64,000 nt of DNA. Origin: Nocardia puris (GTDB lineage Bacteria; Actinomycetota; Actinomycetes; Mycobacteriales; Mycobacteriaceae). Location: assembly GCF_003315035.1 (NCBI RefSeq), contig NZ_QNRE01000011.1, positions 124,001 through 188,000 of the forward strand. Direction: 5' to 3'. The position numbers and the translations under genes were made by a program. The notes under the pieces are model-generated. The model searched no databases and was not told the DNA's origin. It worked only from the letters and a program-made list of their open reading frames with translations. Position 1 is the first letter of the stretch. Each line of letters opens with the position of its first letter. Positions 33,677 to 41,983 of the stretch are shown here, in pieces.

Positions 33677-34870
33677 ATGGCTGTTACCCCGAAGGTCCGC
33701 GAGCTCGATGTGGGCTCCGCGCCGACCCGTTACGCGAGGGGATGGCATTGCCTCGGTCTGGCCAAGACCTACCGCGACGGGAAGCCGCACGCGGTCAACG
33801 TGTTCGGCACCAAGCTGGTGATCTGGGCCGACGGCAGCGGTGAGCTGCGGGTGCTCGACGCCTACTGCCGGCATATGGGCGGCGATTTGAGCATGGGCGA
33901 GGTCAAGGGCGACGACATCGCCTGCCCGTTCCACGATTGGCGCTGGTCGGGCACCACGGGCAAATGCACCGCGATCCCCTACGCGCGGCGGGTGCCGCCG
34001 CTGGCGCGCACGCGCAAGTGGATCACCCTCGAACGCAACGGGCAGTTGTTCGTCTGGCACGACCACGAGAACAACCCGCCCCCGCCGGAGATCACCATTC
34101 CGCACATCGAGGGCCCCTACACCACCGCCGACGGCAGCCCCAGCGAAGAGCTGGACAGCGGGTGGACGGACTGGACCTGGAACTCGATGCTCATCGAGGG
34201 CGCCAACTGCCGCGAGATCATCGACAACGTGGTGGACATGGCCCACTTCTTCTACATCCACTTCGCGTTCCCGACGTACTTCAAGAACGTCTTCGAGGGG
34301 CATATCGCCACCCAGTTCCTGGAGACCAAGGGCAGGCCCGACATCGGCATGGCGTCGAAGTACGGGGGCGACACGCTGCTGAAATCGGAGGCGTCGTACT
34401 TCGGGCCGTCGTACATGATCAACCCTTTGATCAACATCTACAGCGGCTACGAGGTCAAGAGCGTCCTGATCAACTGCCACTACCCGGTGACGCAGGATTC
34501 GTTCGTGTTGCAGTGGGGCATCACGCTGGAGAAGCCCAAGGGCGTCGACGGCGAGATGGCCGACAAGCTGGCCGAGAAGATGACCGAGGGCATCAGCGTC
34601 GGATTCCTCCAGGACGTGGAGATCTGGAAGCACAAGTCCAAGGTCGAGAATCCGCTGCTGTGCGAGGAGGACGGACCGGTCTACCAGCTGCGCCGCTGGT
34701 ACGACCAGTTCTACGTGGACGCGGCCGAGGTGACCGAGAAGATGACCCAGCGCTTCGAGTTCGAGGTGGACACCACCAAGGCCAACGAGGCGTGGGAGGC
34801 CGAGGTCGCCGAGAACCTGCGGCGCAAGGCCGAGGCCGACGCGGCCGCCGAAGCGGAGGCCGGTGTCTGA
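33677..34870 (+). CDS. kshA: 3-ketosteroid 9-alpha-hydroxylase, oxygenase subunit
   Basis: ATG at 33677 after AGGAGGAGGA gives 397 residues. The Rieske [2Fe-2S] ligands are CRHMGGDLSMG and CPFHDWRWSG (about residues 67-101). The mononuclear iron site is in NVVDMAHFFYIHF (Asp and two His, about 185-197). KshA, with reductase KshB, hydroxylates C9 of ADD or related steroids, which with KstD action opens ring B. It is divergent from hsaADCB. No kshB is in the window. Confidence 0.95.
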   Translation: MAVTPKVRELDVGSAPTRYARGWHCLGLAKTYRDGKPHAVNVFGTKLVIWADGSGELRVLDAYCRHMGGDLSMGEVKGDDIACPFHDWRWSGTTGKCTAIPYARRVPPLARTRKWITLERNGQLFVWHDHENNPPPPEITIPHIEGPYTTADGSPSEELDSGWTDWTWNSMLIEGANCREIIDNVVDMAHFFYIHFAFPTYFKNVFEGHIATQFLETKGRPDIGMASKYGGDTLLKSEASYFGPSYMINPLINIYSGYEVKSVLINCHYPVTQDSFVLQWGITLEKPKGVDGEMADKLAEKMTEGISVGFLQDVEIWKHKSKVENPLLCEEDGPVYQLRRWYDQFYVDAAEVTEKMTQRFEFEVDTTKANEAWEAEVAENLRRKAEADAAAEAEAGV

Positions 34871-35202
34871 TGGCCGCGACCTGGGCCAAAGCGCCGGATT
34901 TCGCCGATCAGCCCGCCCGGCGGGCGGCGGTGCAGGCCCAGACCGTGGTCGACAAGCGCCACTATCTGGAGGAGGGGCTGACGCCGCTGCGGTGTCAGTC
35001 GTGCAGTGCGGAGGTGCTGGTGCGCAAGTCCAGTTCGCACCAGACCTCCGTGCAGTGGAAGGAACCTCCCCAGACCCACTGCCCGGTGTTCGCGAAATTG
35101 TGCGCGAACGGCAATGCCCCTGGACGGCCGGAGTCGTGCCCGCAGTTGGACAAGACCATCAAATGGGCCGTGGACGAAGGCGTCATCGAGGTGCCGAAGT
35201 AG
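34870..35202 (+). CDS. Small cysteine-rich protein coupled to kshA
   Basis: This gene encodes 110 residues; its ATG overlaps the kshA stop (TGATG). Five cysteines are arranged as CQSC (about 42-45), CPVFAKLC (about 72-79) and a further C near residue 90, suggesting a zinc or iron-sulfur site. I do not recognise the family by name. Tight coupling to kshA suggests a role in Rieske oxygenase assembly, electron transfer or steroid handling, which is inference from position only. Confidence 0.75.
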   Translation: MAATWAKAPDFADQPARRAAVQAQTVVDKRHYLEEGLTPLRCQSCSAEVLVRKSSSHQTSVQWKEPPQTHCPVFAKLCANGNAPGRPESCPQLDKTIKWAVDEGVIEVPK

Positions 35203-35613
35203 TCAGTCGAGGCGGAAGTCGGCGAACTCGAACCCCGGCGAGACTATGCAGCTCACGAGGACGTACTCCGCACCGAGGGGGCGGGCCGACTGGCTGGTCC
35301 CGCCCGGCACCACCGCCTGCAACACCTGACCGCGCTCGATATCGGGTCCGAGGATGACCTCCTCACCGCCGATATCGAGCGCGAGCGGGCCGCCCCGATG
35401 CCACAACCACAGCTCGTCCGAGACCACGGTGTGCGGTGCGGACCGCTCGTCCGGCATCAGCAAGAAGTAGATCGCCGTGCCGGCCGACCGCTTGCCCGCG
35501 TAGCCCGGTGGATCGAATTCCACCGGGCTACGCCATGTTTGGCGGTACCAGCCGCCTTCCGGATGCGGTTGCAGATCCAGGGCTTCGGCCAAAGGCGGGC
35601 GTTCGTCGGTCAT
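35203..35613 (-). CDS. DUF985 cupin protein
   Basis: The 136 residues show the DUF985 pattern: LQPHPEGGWYRQTW, AIYFLLMPDERSAPHTVVSDELWLWHRG and the closing LVSCIVSPGFEFADF. This is a single cupin barrel with a likely sugar- or small-molecule-binding pocket; function unknown. Its stop abuts the stop of the Cys-rich gene, so the two genes converge with no spacer. Confidence 0.88.
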   Translation of the reverse strand: MTDERPPLAEALDLQPHPEGGWYRQTWRSPVEFDPPGYAGKRSAGTAIYFLLMPDERSAPHTVVSDELWLWHRGGPLALDIGGEEVILGPDIERGQVLQAVVPGGTSQSARPLGAEYVLVSCIVSPGFEFADFRLD

Positions 35614-35664
35614 CCCGCGACTATGCCGGGTACGCCGCGCCGGCGCGAGGTGAAGGCGGGCGTG

Positions 35665-36702
35665 TCAGCGGGGTTCTTCGATGCGCCAGCTCAGGCCGTA
35701 CGTCGCGAGACTGTCGAGGAATGCGGCGGGGTCGACGAGTTCGGCCGGGGCGAGCGCGCCGGGCTTCGCGCCGCTGCGGGCCAGGCGCACCGCGATCTCG
35801 ACGGCGAGCAGGGCGGTGTCGCGGTAGGAGTCGAGGCCGCTGAACACGCCGCGGACCGTGCGGTCCGGGCCGTGGGCGTCCACGATCACGTCGTAGCGCA
35901 GGTCGGCGTCCGGAGCGTCGGGGAGCTGCGCGATGAGCTCCTCGGTGAACGAGCCGAGGGTGGCGAGGATGGCGCTGGAGAGCACGCCCGTCACCGAGGC
36001 GACCTCGGAGTGGCGGGGGACGGTGACGACCGGCGGCTGCGGGAATTTTCCTACGGGGATGGGGGATTCGGCACCGGGCAGGGTGAGTTCGGTGCGGTCG
36101 GACGGGCCGGTGCTCAGCGCGCCGTCCGCGTAGTGCCAGCCGCCCGTGCGGAACCAGTCCAGGCTCGCGAACACCGTTGCGGCGCTGCCCTTCGAGCCGT
36201 TGCCGCCGCTCTTGCTGTGGTGGCTGATCACCAGGTCGGCCGGGCCGTCGAGGCGGCGGGCGACGAGGTGGGCGAGCAGGTCGGCGGGCACGTTGTTGTC
36301 GGTGGCGCCCGGGACGAGGGTGACGCCCGCCGCCTCCGCCGCGGGGCTCTCGTCCAGGACCTGCCTGAGGAAGACCTGTTCGCCGGAGAGGTCGGTGTAG
36401 TGCGCGCCCGCCTCGATGGCGGCGCGCACCACGGGGGCGCCGTTGTCGACGTAGGCGGAGAGGGAACTGATCACGGCGTCGGCGCCGGTGAAGGCGGTGA
36501 GGAGGGCGCGGTGGTCGTCGAGTGTGGCGACGCGGATGTCGGGGTCGGTGAGGCCCGCCGCGTGGGCGGCCTGACGGAGGCGGGATTCGCTGCGGCCCAC
36601 CAGGATCGGGGTGGCGCCGCGGCGGTGCAGGTCGGCGAGGATGTAGCCGCCGGTATGGCCGGTGGGGCCGTAGACGGCGATGGTGGGGTTCTGCGTTGTC
36701 AT
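35665..36702 (-). CDS. Saccharopine-dehydrogenase-like NAD(P)-binding protein
   Basis: The 345 residues open with the Rossmann motif IAVYGPTGHTGGYILADLHRRG (about residues 8-29) and AGVTLVPGATDNNVPADLLAH, typical of membrane-associated saccharopine-dehydrogenase-like/trans-enoyl reductase-type proteins in actinobacteria. Substrate unknown. It is divergent from an AraC-type activator whose predicted direct-repeat site lies in the shared promoter, so it is the likely target gene. Confidence 0.75.
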   Translation of the reverse strand: MTTQNPTIAVYGPTGHTGGYILADLHRRGATPILVGRSESRLRQAAHAAGLTDPDIRVATLDDHRALLTAFTGADAVISSLSAYVDNGAPVVRAAIEAGAHYTDLSGEQVFLRQVLDESPAAEAAGVTLVPGATDNNVPADLLAHLVARRLDGPADLVISHHSKSGGNGSKGSAATVFASLDWFRTGGWHYADGALSTGPSDRTELTLPGAESPIPVGKFPQPPVVTVPRHSEVASVTGVLSSAILATLGSFTEELIAQLPDAPDADLRYDVIVDAHGPDRTVRGVFSGLDSYRDTALLAVEIAVRLARSGAKPGALAPAELVDPAAFLDSLATYGLSWRIEEPR

Positions 36703-36748
36703 GAGGACGAATTTATGACCGTGCGTCGAGCTTTTGAATGGCTCAAAT

Positions 36749-36775
36749 ACTCACAATCATGTCTTGAACACTCAC
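36749..36775. promoter_or_regulatory. Direct-repeat AraC-type binding site
   Basis: ACTCAC occurs at 36749-36754 and 36770-36775. The surrounding 12-mers (TCAAATACTCAC and TTGAACACTCAC) agree at 9 of 12 positions and are spaced exactly 21 bases, two helical turns. This is the geometry AraC-family activators prefer. Confidence 0.5.
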
Positions 36776-36798
36776 GCGATGCGCGTATCGTGAGCGGT

Positions 36799-37716
36799 GT
36801 GGATATCTTGAGCGAGACCATCGCCGCGATCCGGACCGGGCATCCGGCGTCCGGTATGTTCGTCCGGCACGCGCCGTGGGGGCGGCGGTATCCGGTGGTG
36901 CCTGGCGCGAGCTTCCATGTGGTGCTGCGCGGTTCGTGCTGGCTGGTGCCGCCGAGCGGCGCGCCGATCGAGCTCGGAGCGGGTGATGTGGTGTTCATGC
37001 CGCGCGGGGCGGATCACGATCTGCTCGACGGGCTCGACACGCCGGTGACCGAGGTCGCTCGGCCCGGCGAGCCCCGCGAACGTTCAGGTCCCGGGTTGCG
37101 TACCGAACTACTTTGCGGCGCTTACGAACTCGGCATGCAGCGCTCGCATCCGCTGTTGGACGAACTGCCCGAGTTTCTCCACTTTCCCGCGCGGCCGGGG
37201 CGGCATCCGGCGCTGCGAGCGGCGATCGACCTGCTCGCCGCCGAGGTGGGGGAGCCGCGCCAGGGCAGTGACGCCGCGGTGCCCGCGCTGCTCGAGACCA
37301 TGCTGCTGTTCCTGCTGCGCGCCTGGTTCGAGGAGCGTACGTCGGATCGGCCGACGGGGTGGGCGGGCGCCTTCGCCGACCCAGCGGTGGCGGCCGCGCT
37401 GCGCGCCGTGCACGAGGACCCGGCGCGCGCCTGGACCATCGCCGACCTGAGCGCCGTGGCGGGAGTCTCTCGCGCCACCCTGGCCCGGCGCTTCGGCGCG
37501 ACCATCGGCGAACCGCCGCTCGCCTACGTCACGCGCTGGCGCCTGCTGACCGCCGCCCGCTTGCTCCGCGACACCGACGCGCCTCTCGGCGCCATCGCCC
37601 GAAAGGTCAGCTACACCTCGGAATTCGCGTTCGCCAAAGCGTTCAAACGCCGGTACGGCCGAGCGCCCGGGAGGTATCGCCGCCCCGAAGCTTCGACGCC
37701 GCTGATGGCGGTGTGA
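36799..37716 (+). CDS. AraC-family transcriptional regulator with cupin sensor domain
   Basis: GTG at 36799 (reading VDILSETI) gives 305 residues; GTG at 36790 is also in frame. The N-terminal cupin-like domain (GASFHVVLRGSCWLV, GAGDVVFMPRGADHDL) should bind the effector. The C-terminal double helix-turn-helix includes IADLSAVAGVSRATLARRF and IARKVSYTSEFAFAKAFKRR. It likely controls the divergent dehydrogenase. The long frame running from 35398 is antisense to that gene and was rejected. Confidence 0.9.
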   Translation: MDILSETIAAIRTGHPASGMFVRHAPWGRRYPVVPGASFHVVLRGSCWLVPPSGAPIELGAGDVVFMPRGADHDLLDGLDTPVTEVARPGEPRERSGPGLRTELLCGAYELGMQRSHPLLDELPEFLHFPARPGRHPALRAAIDLLAAEVGEPRQGSDAAVPALLETMLLFLLRAWFEERTSDRPTGWAGAFADPAVAAALRAVHEDPARAWTIADLSAVAGVSRATLARRFGATIGEPPLAYVTRWRLLTAARLLRDTDAPLGAIARKVSYTSEFAFAKAFKRRYGRAPGRYRRPEASTPLMAV

Positions 37717-37769
37717 TGGTGGTGATCGCGGACAACTCCTGTTGTGGCGGTGGAATTCGAGCCGACCCG

Positions 37770-38210
37770 TTAATGGCGGTCTGGTTCGGGCAGGTTGTCG
37801 CCGGTGGTGAGCCAGCGGTGCGGCTGACCGGTGACGGCGACGATGTGGTCGAAGTCGTGGTCGCGGTGCAGGAGGGTGAGACCGCGCAGTTCCGCCGTCG
37901 CGGCGAGCACCAGGTCGACCGGGCCTGCGCCGCGGTGCATGCCGCGGGCCGTCAGCTCGGCTTGGACTTCCCACGCTCGCTCGAAGGCGCGGTCATCGAT
38001 CGGCTCCCACCCGAAGATCAGTCGCATGTCCTCGATCGCGCGGGCACGGTCGGCGCCGGAGCGTGCGCTGCGGAAGAACTCGAGTTCGACGATCGGGCAC
38101 AGCGCGATCAGGCCCGCGACCGCCGCGCGCTGCCACGCGAAGACCGACGGGTCCTGGCGCATGATCGGGACCAGCGCACTGGTGTCGATCAGGAACCGCG
38201 CGGCACTCAC
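37770..38210 (-). CDS. vapC: VapC-type PIN-domain toxin
   Basis: The 146 residues contain the PIN acidic residues: Asp in FLIDTSALVP (about residue 9), Glu in CPIVELEFF, Asp in GPVDLVLAATAEL and the final DHDFDHI. PIN toxins of this type are Mg-dependent ribonucleases cutting tRNA or rRNA. Its ATG overlaps the antitoxin stop by four bases, with the antitoxin first, as is normal for vapBC. Confidence 0.92.
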   Translation of the reverse strand: MSAARFLIDTSALVPIMRQDPSVFAWQRAAVAGLIALCPIVELEFFRSARSGADRARAIEDMRLIFGWEPIDDRAFERAWEVQAELTARGMHRGAGPVDLVLAATAELRGLTLLHRDHDFDHIVAVTGQPHRWLTTGDNLPEPDRH

Positions 38211-38422
38211 CGACGGTAATCACGCTTGTGCTCGAGCGCGTCGAGATCGAATGCGCCGTCGGCCACCGCATCTTGGATGCGCGTCAAAGCCAGTGCGCGG
38301 CGGCGCGATTCGAGCACTTCCCGCAACGCCGCGTGCACGGTGTCCTTCTTCGTGCTGGTCCCCAGTTCCTTGGACACATCGGCGACCAGCTGGTCGTCCA
38401 GGTCGATCACGGTCCGCGCCAT
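38207..38422 (-). CDS. vapB: VapB-type antitoxin
   Basis: The 71 residues start MARTVIDLDDQLVADVSKEL, a ribbon-helix-helix DNA-binding strand and helix, followed by TKKDTVHAALREVLESRR and an acidic/basic C-terminal tail that would wrap VapC. It is encoded just upstream of vapC with a four-base overlap and likely represses the promoter through the inverted repeat at 38433-38475. Confidence 0.9.
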   Translation of the reverse strand: MARTVIDLDDQLVADVSKELGTSTKKDTVHAALREVLESRRRALALTRIQDAVADGAFDLDALEHKRDYRR

Positions 38423-38432
38423 TGCCCACCTC

Positions 38433-38475
38433 CGGATATCTTGACGTATATCAACTGTATCAGTGAAGATATACG
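38433..38475. promoter_or_regulatory. Shared operator region of two divergent toxin-antitoxin modules
   Basis: CGGATATCTT (38433-38442) and AAGATATACG (38466-38475) are inverted repeats matching at 9 of 10 positions with a 23-base spacer that also contains GTATATCAACTGTATCA. The element fills the 86-base gap between the leftward vapBC and the rightward yefM/yoeB-like pair, so either antitoxin could affect both. Confidence 0.55.
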
Positions 38476-38508
38476 GACGGGTGGATGGTTGACAGAAGGG
38501 GGAGAGTC

Positions 38509-38817
38509 ATGGTTTCGATGTACGCGATTACGTACAGTGGGTGCACGCGGCCGATCAGCATTACGGAAGCGCGGGCCAACCTGGCAGCGGTTCTCGACAG
38601 TGTCACCGACGACCTCGAGGAAGTGGTGATCACGCGAGCGGGTCGTGAGTCCGCGGTGGTCATCTCGCTGCGCGAGTACGAGGCGTTGAAGGAGACGGCG
38701 CATCTGCTCGGGAACGCCGCGAACGCGCGCCATTTGATGCGATCCATCGCCGAACACCGTGCGGGTGAAGCGGTTCCACACGAGCTGATCGAGGTCGACG
38801 AGAGCCCGTCGGAGTGA
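38509..38817 (+). CDS. YefM/Phd-type antitoxin
   Basis: ATG at 38509 after GGGGGAGAG gives 102 residues. The Phd/YefM fold is shown by SITEARANLAAVLDSVTDDL, VVITRAGRESAVVISLREYEALKET and the tail segment. A further start at 38518 is possible. It overlaps the toxin start by four bases (GTGA). The antitoxin binds DNA and neutralises the YoeB-like toxin. Confidence 0.9.
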   Translation: MVSMYAITYSGCTRPISITEARANLAAVLDSVTDDLEEVVITRAGRESAVVISLREYEALKETAHLLGNAANARHLMRSIAEHRAGEAVPHELIEVDESPSE

Positions 38818-39071
38818 GGATCACCTTCACTCCGTCCGCGTGGGCGGAGTACCTGTGGTGGCAGGTTCATGACAAGCAGACGCTCAGGCGGCTCAATCGC
38901 CTGAGCGAGGACATCGGCCGTAACGGCTACGAGGGGATCGGTAAGCCCGAGCCGCTGCGGCACGATCTGGCTGGATACTGGTCACGACGTGTTACCTCCG
39001 AACACCGGATCGTCTACGCGATCGAAGGCGACACGGTGGTGATCGTCGCTTGCCGCTACCACTACGAGTGA
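38814..39071 (+). CDS. YoeB-type ribosome-dependent RNase toxin
   Basis: The product has 85 residues from GTG 38814. It has the YoeB/RelE layout: MRITFTPSAWAEYLWWQ, GIGKPEPLRHDLAGYWSRRVTSEHRIVYAI and the C-terminal CRYHYE, with the Glu, Arg, His and Tyr used in mRNA cleavage at the ribosomal A site. It appears intact. Confidence 0.93.
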   Translation: MRITFTPSAWAEYLWWQVHDKQTLRRLNRLSEDIGRNGYEGIGKPEPLRHDLAGYWSRRVTSEHRIVYAIEGDTVVIVACRYHYE

Positions 39072-39082
39072 GTGGTAGCGGG

Positions 39083-39835
39083 TCAGCTGAAGGGGGTGGT
39101 GGGGCGGGGTTCGAGGACGCCGTCGATCCAGATGTCTACTTTTTCGTTGTAGAAGCAGGCGAGGCCGGCGATCTTCTGGCTTTCCGGGAAGGGGGCGCGG
39201 TAGGTCCAGACGATGTCGGGGTGGTCGGTGCCGTTGATGTGGGCGGTCCAGTAGTCGGCGGTTCCCTTGTAGGGGCATTGGGAGTGGGTTTCGGAGGGGT
39301 GGAGCAGGTCCATGCGGATGTCGGTCAGTGGGAGGTAATACCGTGCGGGGAGGCCGGTTTCGAAGAGGATGCGGGGTGAATGGGAGTCGGCGACCGTCAC
39401 GCCGTCGATCTCCACGCGCACGTGGCGGGAGCTGGCGAGGATGTCGACGCGCGAGTACGGATCGCGCGGGTGCACGTAGACCGGCTCGTCCTCCTCGAAC
39501 CACTCGTCCATGGCGTTCCAGTCCAGGCGCACCAGATCCCGCAACTGGGGCAGCGGGGAGTCCGGGTGGCGCAGCGCCGCACCGTCGGCCGTCACGCCGT
39601 CGACGGTCACGTCGTGCACCACGCCGTCGCCGCGGCTGGGGGAGCGCACCGTCGCACCGTTCGGCTTCAGCTCGGCGCGCACGTCCTCGGCGGGGATGTA
39701 ATACGTCGGGTAGTACGGAACTTCCCACACCAGCACCGGTCGCGCGGTGTCGGCCACCAGGCGCCCACTCAGATAGACCCGGACCCGCTTCTGACTGCTC
39801 GCGACCTTCACGCGCCCGCGCTGCTCCTCGGTCAT
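39083..39835 (-). CDS. DUF427-domain protein (two tandem domains)
   Basis: The 250 residues contain two copies of the DUF427 (NTP_transf_9-like) beta fold. The first is around VRVYLSGRLVADTARPVLVWE ... PTYYIPAEDV, the second around VRVEIDGVTVADSHSPRILFE ... ARYYLPLTDIRMDLL followed by CPYKGTADYW and IAGLACFYNEKVDIWIDG. DUF427 genes are widespread in actinobacteria without firm function. The second domain has the better-conserved core. It converges on the YoeB-like gene. Confidence 0.85.
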   Translation of the reverse strand: MTEEQRGRVKVASSQKRVRVYLSGRLVADTARPVLVWEVPYYPTYYIPAEDVRAELKPNGATVRSPSRGDGVVHDVTVDGVTADGAALRHPDSPLPQLRDLVRLDWNAMDEWFEEDEPVYVHPRDPYSRVDILASSRHVRVEIDGVTVADSHSPRILFETGLPARYYLPLTDIRMDLLHPSETHSQCPYKGTADYWTAHINGTDHPDIVWTYRAPFPESQKIAGLACFYNEKVDIWIDGVLEPRPTTPFS

Positions 39836-39890
39836 ACTTCCCGACGGTACGCCGAACCCGCTACCGGAGACCGGCGGCGGGATGGTGGCG

Positions 39891-40229
39891 CTAGTCTGCG
39901 GGCTCGCAGTGTTCGAGCGACCAGGCGCAGATGGCGGCCAGCGGCGTCTCCAGGGATTTGCCGAGCGCGGTCAGCGAATACTCCACGTGCTGCGGGGCGG
40001 ACTCCTTGTGCACGTGGCGTTCGACCAGCCCGTCGGCCTCCATGCCGCGCAGCGTCTCGGTGAGCACCTTCTGGGTGATGCCCGGCAGCCTGCGGCGCAG
40101 GCTCGCGTGCCGGTGCGGCCCGTCCAGCAGTGCGTAGATCAGCAGGATGCGCCACTTGGCCGAAAGTCGTTCCAGCGCTTGCCTCGTCGTGCACGATTCC
40201 GCCAGCACATCGGGAATCACCAGCGTCAC
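39891..40229 (-). CDS. HxlR-family transcriptional regulator
   Basis: GTG at 40229 lies five bases after GGAGG and gives 112 residues, the usual HxlR size; the longer start at 40334 would overlap the divergent gene. The winged helix is clear: ALERLSAKWRILLIYALLDG, then LRRRLPGITQKVLTETLRGM and EADGLVERHVH. It is divergent from a metallo-beta-lactamase-fold gene, the probable target, with an inverted repeat between. Confidence 0.88.
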   Translation of the reverse strand: MTLVIPDVLAESCTTRQALERLSAKWRILLIYALLDGPHRHASLRRRLPGITQKVLTETLRGMEADGLVERHVHKESAPQHVEYSLTALGKSLETPLAAICAWSLEHCEPAD

Positions 40230-40304
40230 GATCACCTCCGGCTGCGGGTATGGGCACCGCGAAGTGCCTTCTGTCCGGCGAGCCGCGGCCCGCGTAGCGT
40301 CTCT

Positions 40305-40328
40305 TTCACCGTAATCGAAAAGGGTGAA
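40305..40328. promoter_or_regulatory. Inverted repeat in HxlR/MBL divergent promoter
   Basis: TTCACC (40305-40310) and GGTGAA (40323-40328) are perfect 6-bp arms with a 12-base spacer. The right arm overlaps the ribosome-binding region of the gene starting at 40334, a fitting repressor site for HxlR. Confidence 0.5.
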
Positions 40329-40333
40329 CCGCA

Positions 40334-41158
40334 ATGAGTGAAGAATTCCGGGTCCACGTCTATCGCGCCGGCGAACCGGGACTGTTCGTCAACAGCTATC
40401 TGCTCGAGGCCGCCGAGGGCGTTGTGCTCATCGACGCCGGACTGCTGGTCTCCGACGCGAAGGCGCTGGCCGCGCGGCTGGCGGCGCTGCGCAAACCGCT
40501 GCTCGCCGCGTTTGTGACGCACCCCCATCCCGACCACTTCAACGGATTGCCGTACGTGGTGCCCGACGATGTGCCGGTGTACTCGACGGCGGCCGTGGCG
40601 AAGGAGATCGCCGCCTCCGCCGACGCCAAGCGCGAACAATGGGGACCGACCTACGGCGACGAATGGCCCGACCGCTACCGCGTACCGGATCGCCCGCTCG
40701 CGGACGGCACCGCCGTCGAGGTCGACGGCCTGCGCCTCACGGTGTACGACGTCGGACCGGCCGAAAGCCACGCCGACTCCTACATTCTCGTGAGCGCGGG
40801 CGAGAAGCGCGCGGCCTTCATCGGCGATCTGGTGTTCGCCGGGGTGCACTCCTACTTATCCGACGGCCACACCGAGGCCTGGCTGGCGGCGCTGGACCGG
40901 ATCGCCGAGGAACTGCGCGGTGTCGCGCTCTATCCCGGCCACGGACCGGTCGGCGACGGCGGGCTGCTCGACCAGCAGCGGCGCTACCTGCTGATGGTCC
41001 GCGAGGCAGTGCGGCGCATCGGCGGTGGCGGCCCGCTGGACGACGCGGGCAAGGACGAATTGTCCGCCCTCATGGCGCGATTCGCGCCCGGTGCGGAGCT
41101 GAGCTGGCTGGTGCCGCTCGGTGCCGACGCGGTGGCGGCCGAATTCGCGCAGGCGTGA
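40334..41158 (+). CDS. Metallo-beta-lactamase-fold hydrolase
   Basis: Within its 274 residues the zinc motif THPHPDHFNG (HxHxDH, about residues 62-71) is complete, with further ligands in AESHADSYIL, FIGDLVF and LYPGHGP. The fold hydrolyses esters, thioesters or related bonds; the substrate is unknown and there is no signal peptide. It is likely controlled by the divergent HxlR regulator. Confidence 0.9.
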   Translation: MSEEFRVHVYRAGEPGLFVNSYLLEAAEGVVLIDAGLLVSDAKALAARLAALRKPLLAAFVTHPHPDHFNGLPYVVPDDVPVYSTAAVAKEIAASADAKREQWGPTYGDEWPDRYRVPDRPLADGTAVEVDGLRLTVYDVGPAESHADSYILVSAGEKRAAFIGDLVFAGVHSYLSDGHTEAWLAALDRIAEELRGVALYPGHGPVGDGGLLDQQRRYLLMVREAVRRIGGGGPLDDAGKDELSALMARFAPGAELSWLVPLGADAVAAEFAQA

Positions 41159-41189
41159 GCCGCCGGGCGCGGTGATCGAGCCGGGACAG

Positions 41190-41232
41190 TCGACCGCCGG
41201 TCCCGCGCGGTACTCGCAGGTCCGGCGGTCGA
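41190..41232. terminator. Hairpin between converging genes
   Basis: TCGACCGCCGG (41190-41200) and CCGGCGGTCGA (41222-41232) give a perfect 11-bp stem with a 21-base loop between the converging hydrolase and NTF2-like genes. Confidence 0.5.
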
Positions 41233-41317
41233 GAGATCGGGCGGTCGCCGACGGTGATCGCCCGCGGCCACGCGGGAGGTGCCGGTCGTGTGGGCACCGC
41301 GATCGGAGCGCGGGGCG

Positions 41318-41965
41318 TCAGCGTTCCGCGGCGGGGCGGGAATCGGGAAACAGCAGGAACTGGATGCGCTCCATGAGCTTTCCGCGCTGGGAGTTGTGGA
41401 ATGAGGCCACCCGCCAGGTGTCGCCGTCGCGGACGAGGGTGTAGGTCTGTACCTTGCCGGGCGTGGCGGGTGGATCGCCCTCGTAGGTGTCGCCCCGGGT
41501 GACGAGGATGGCGACGTCCTCGGTCGGGAAGCGCAGGCTCAAGTACCGGTCGGCCAGTCGAGTGCCGTCCAGGGGGCCGGCGAAGAGCGCCCGGTGGCTG
41601 TCGACGATATCGGCACGGCCGGAGTAGTAGGTACCCACGAAGGTCGTGTAGGTGGCGTCCTCGGTGAACAGGGCGCCATAGGCCTCGGCGTCGTGCTCGG
41701 CCCACGCTGAGGTCAGTCCCGTGATCGTCGCGCAGACACCGGCGACCGACTCGGGGTCGGGTAGGCCGTTGGGCGCGGTGCCGGGGACCTCGGCGCAGGC
41801 CTCGGCCCCGCGCTGGGAGACCGTCGATGTGGCGGTGAGCCATACGTATCCGCCGAGCCCCGCCGCGATCGCGACACCCGCGACCCCGGCCACCACGTAC
41901 GGCCAATGCCGCCGCCGGGTGCGGGAGGGGGTGGTTCTGGTCTGTTCGAGCTCGCTCACGGACAT
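41318..41965 (-). CDS. Membrane-anchored SnoaL/NTF2-like protein
   Basis: ATG at 41965 gives 215 residues. A basic N-terminus (RTRRRHW) is followed by one membrane segment (about residues 28-48), so the C-terminal domain should be exported. That domain, with AGVCATITGLTSAWAEHDAEA, LFTEDATYTTFVGTYYSGR and the ending YTLVRDGDTWRVASFHNSQ, is SgcJ/NTF2-like. It is divergent from a MarR regulator. Ligand or enzyme activity unknown. Confidence 0.82.
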   Translation of the reverse strand: MSVSELEQTRTTPSRTRRRHWPYVVAGVAGVAIAAGLGGYVWLTATSTVSQRGAEACAEVPGTAPNGLPDPESVAGVCATITGLTSAWAEHDAEAYGALFTEDATYTTFVGTYYSGRADIVDSHRALFAGPLDGTRLADRYLSLRFPTEDVAILVTRGDTYEGDPPATPGKVQTYTLVRDGDTWRVASFHNSQRGKLMERIQFLLFPDSRPAAER

Positions 41966-41983
41966 GGCGGAGACTCCCGTCGA

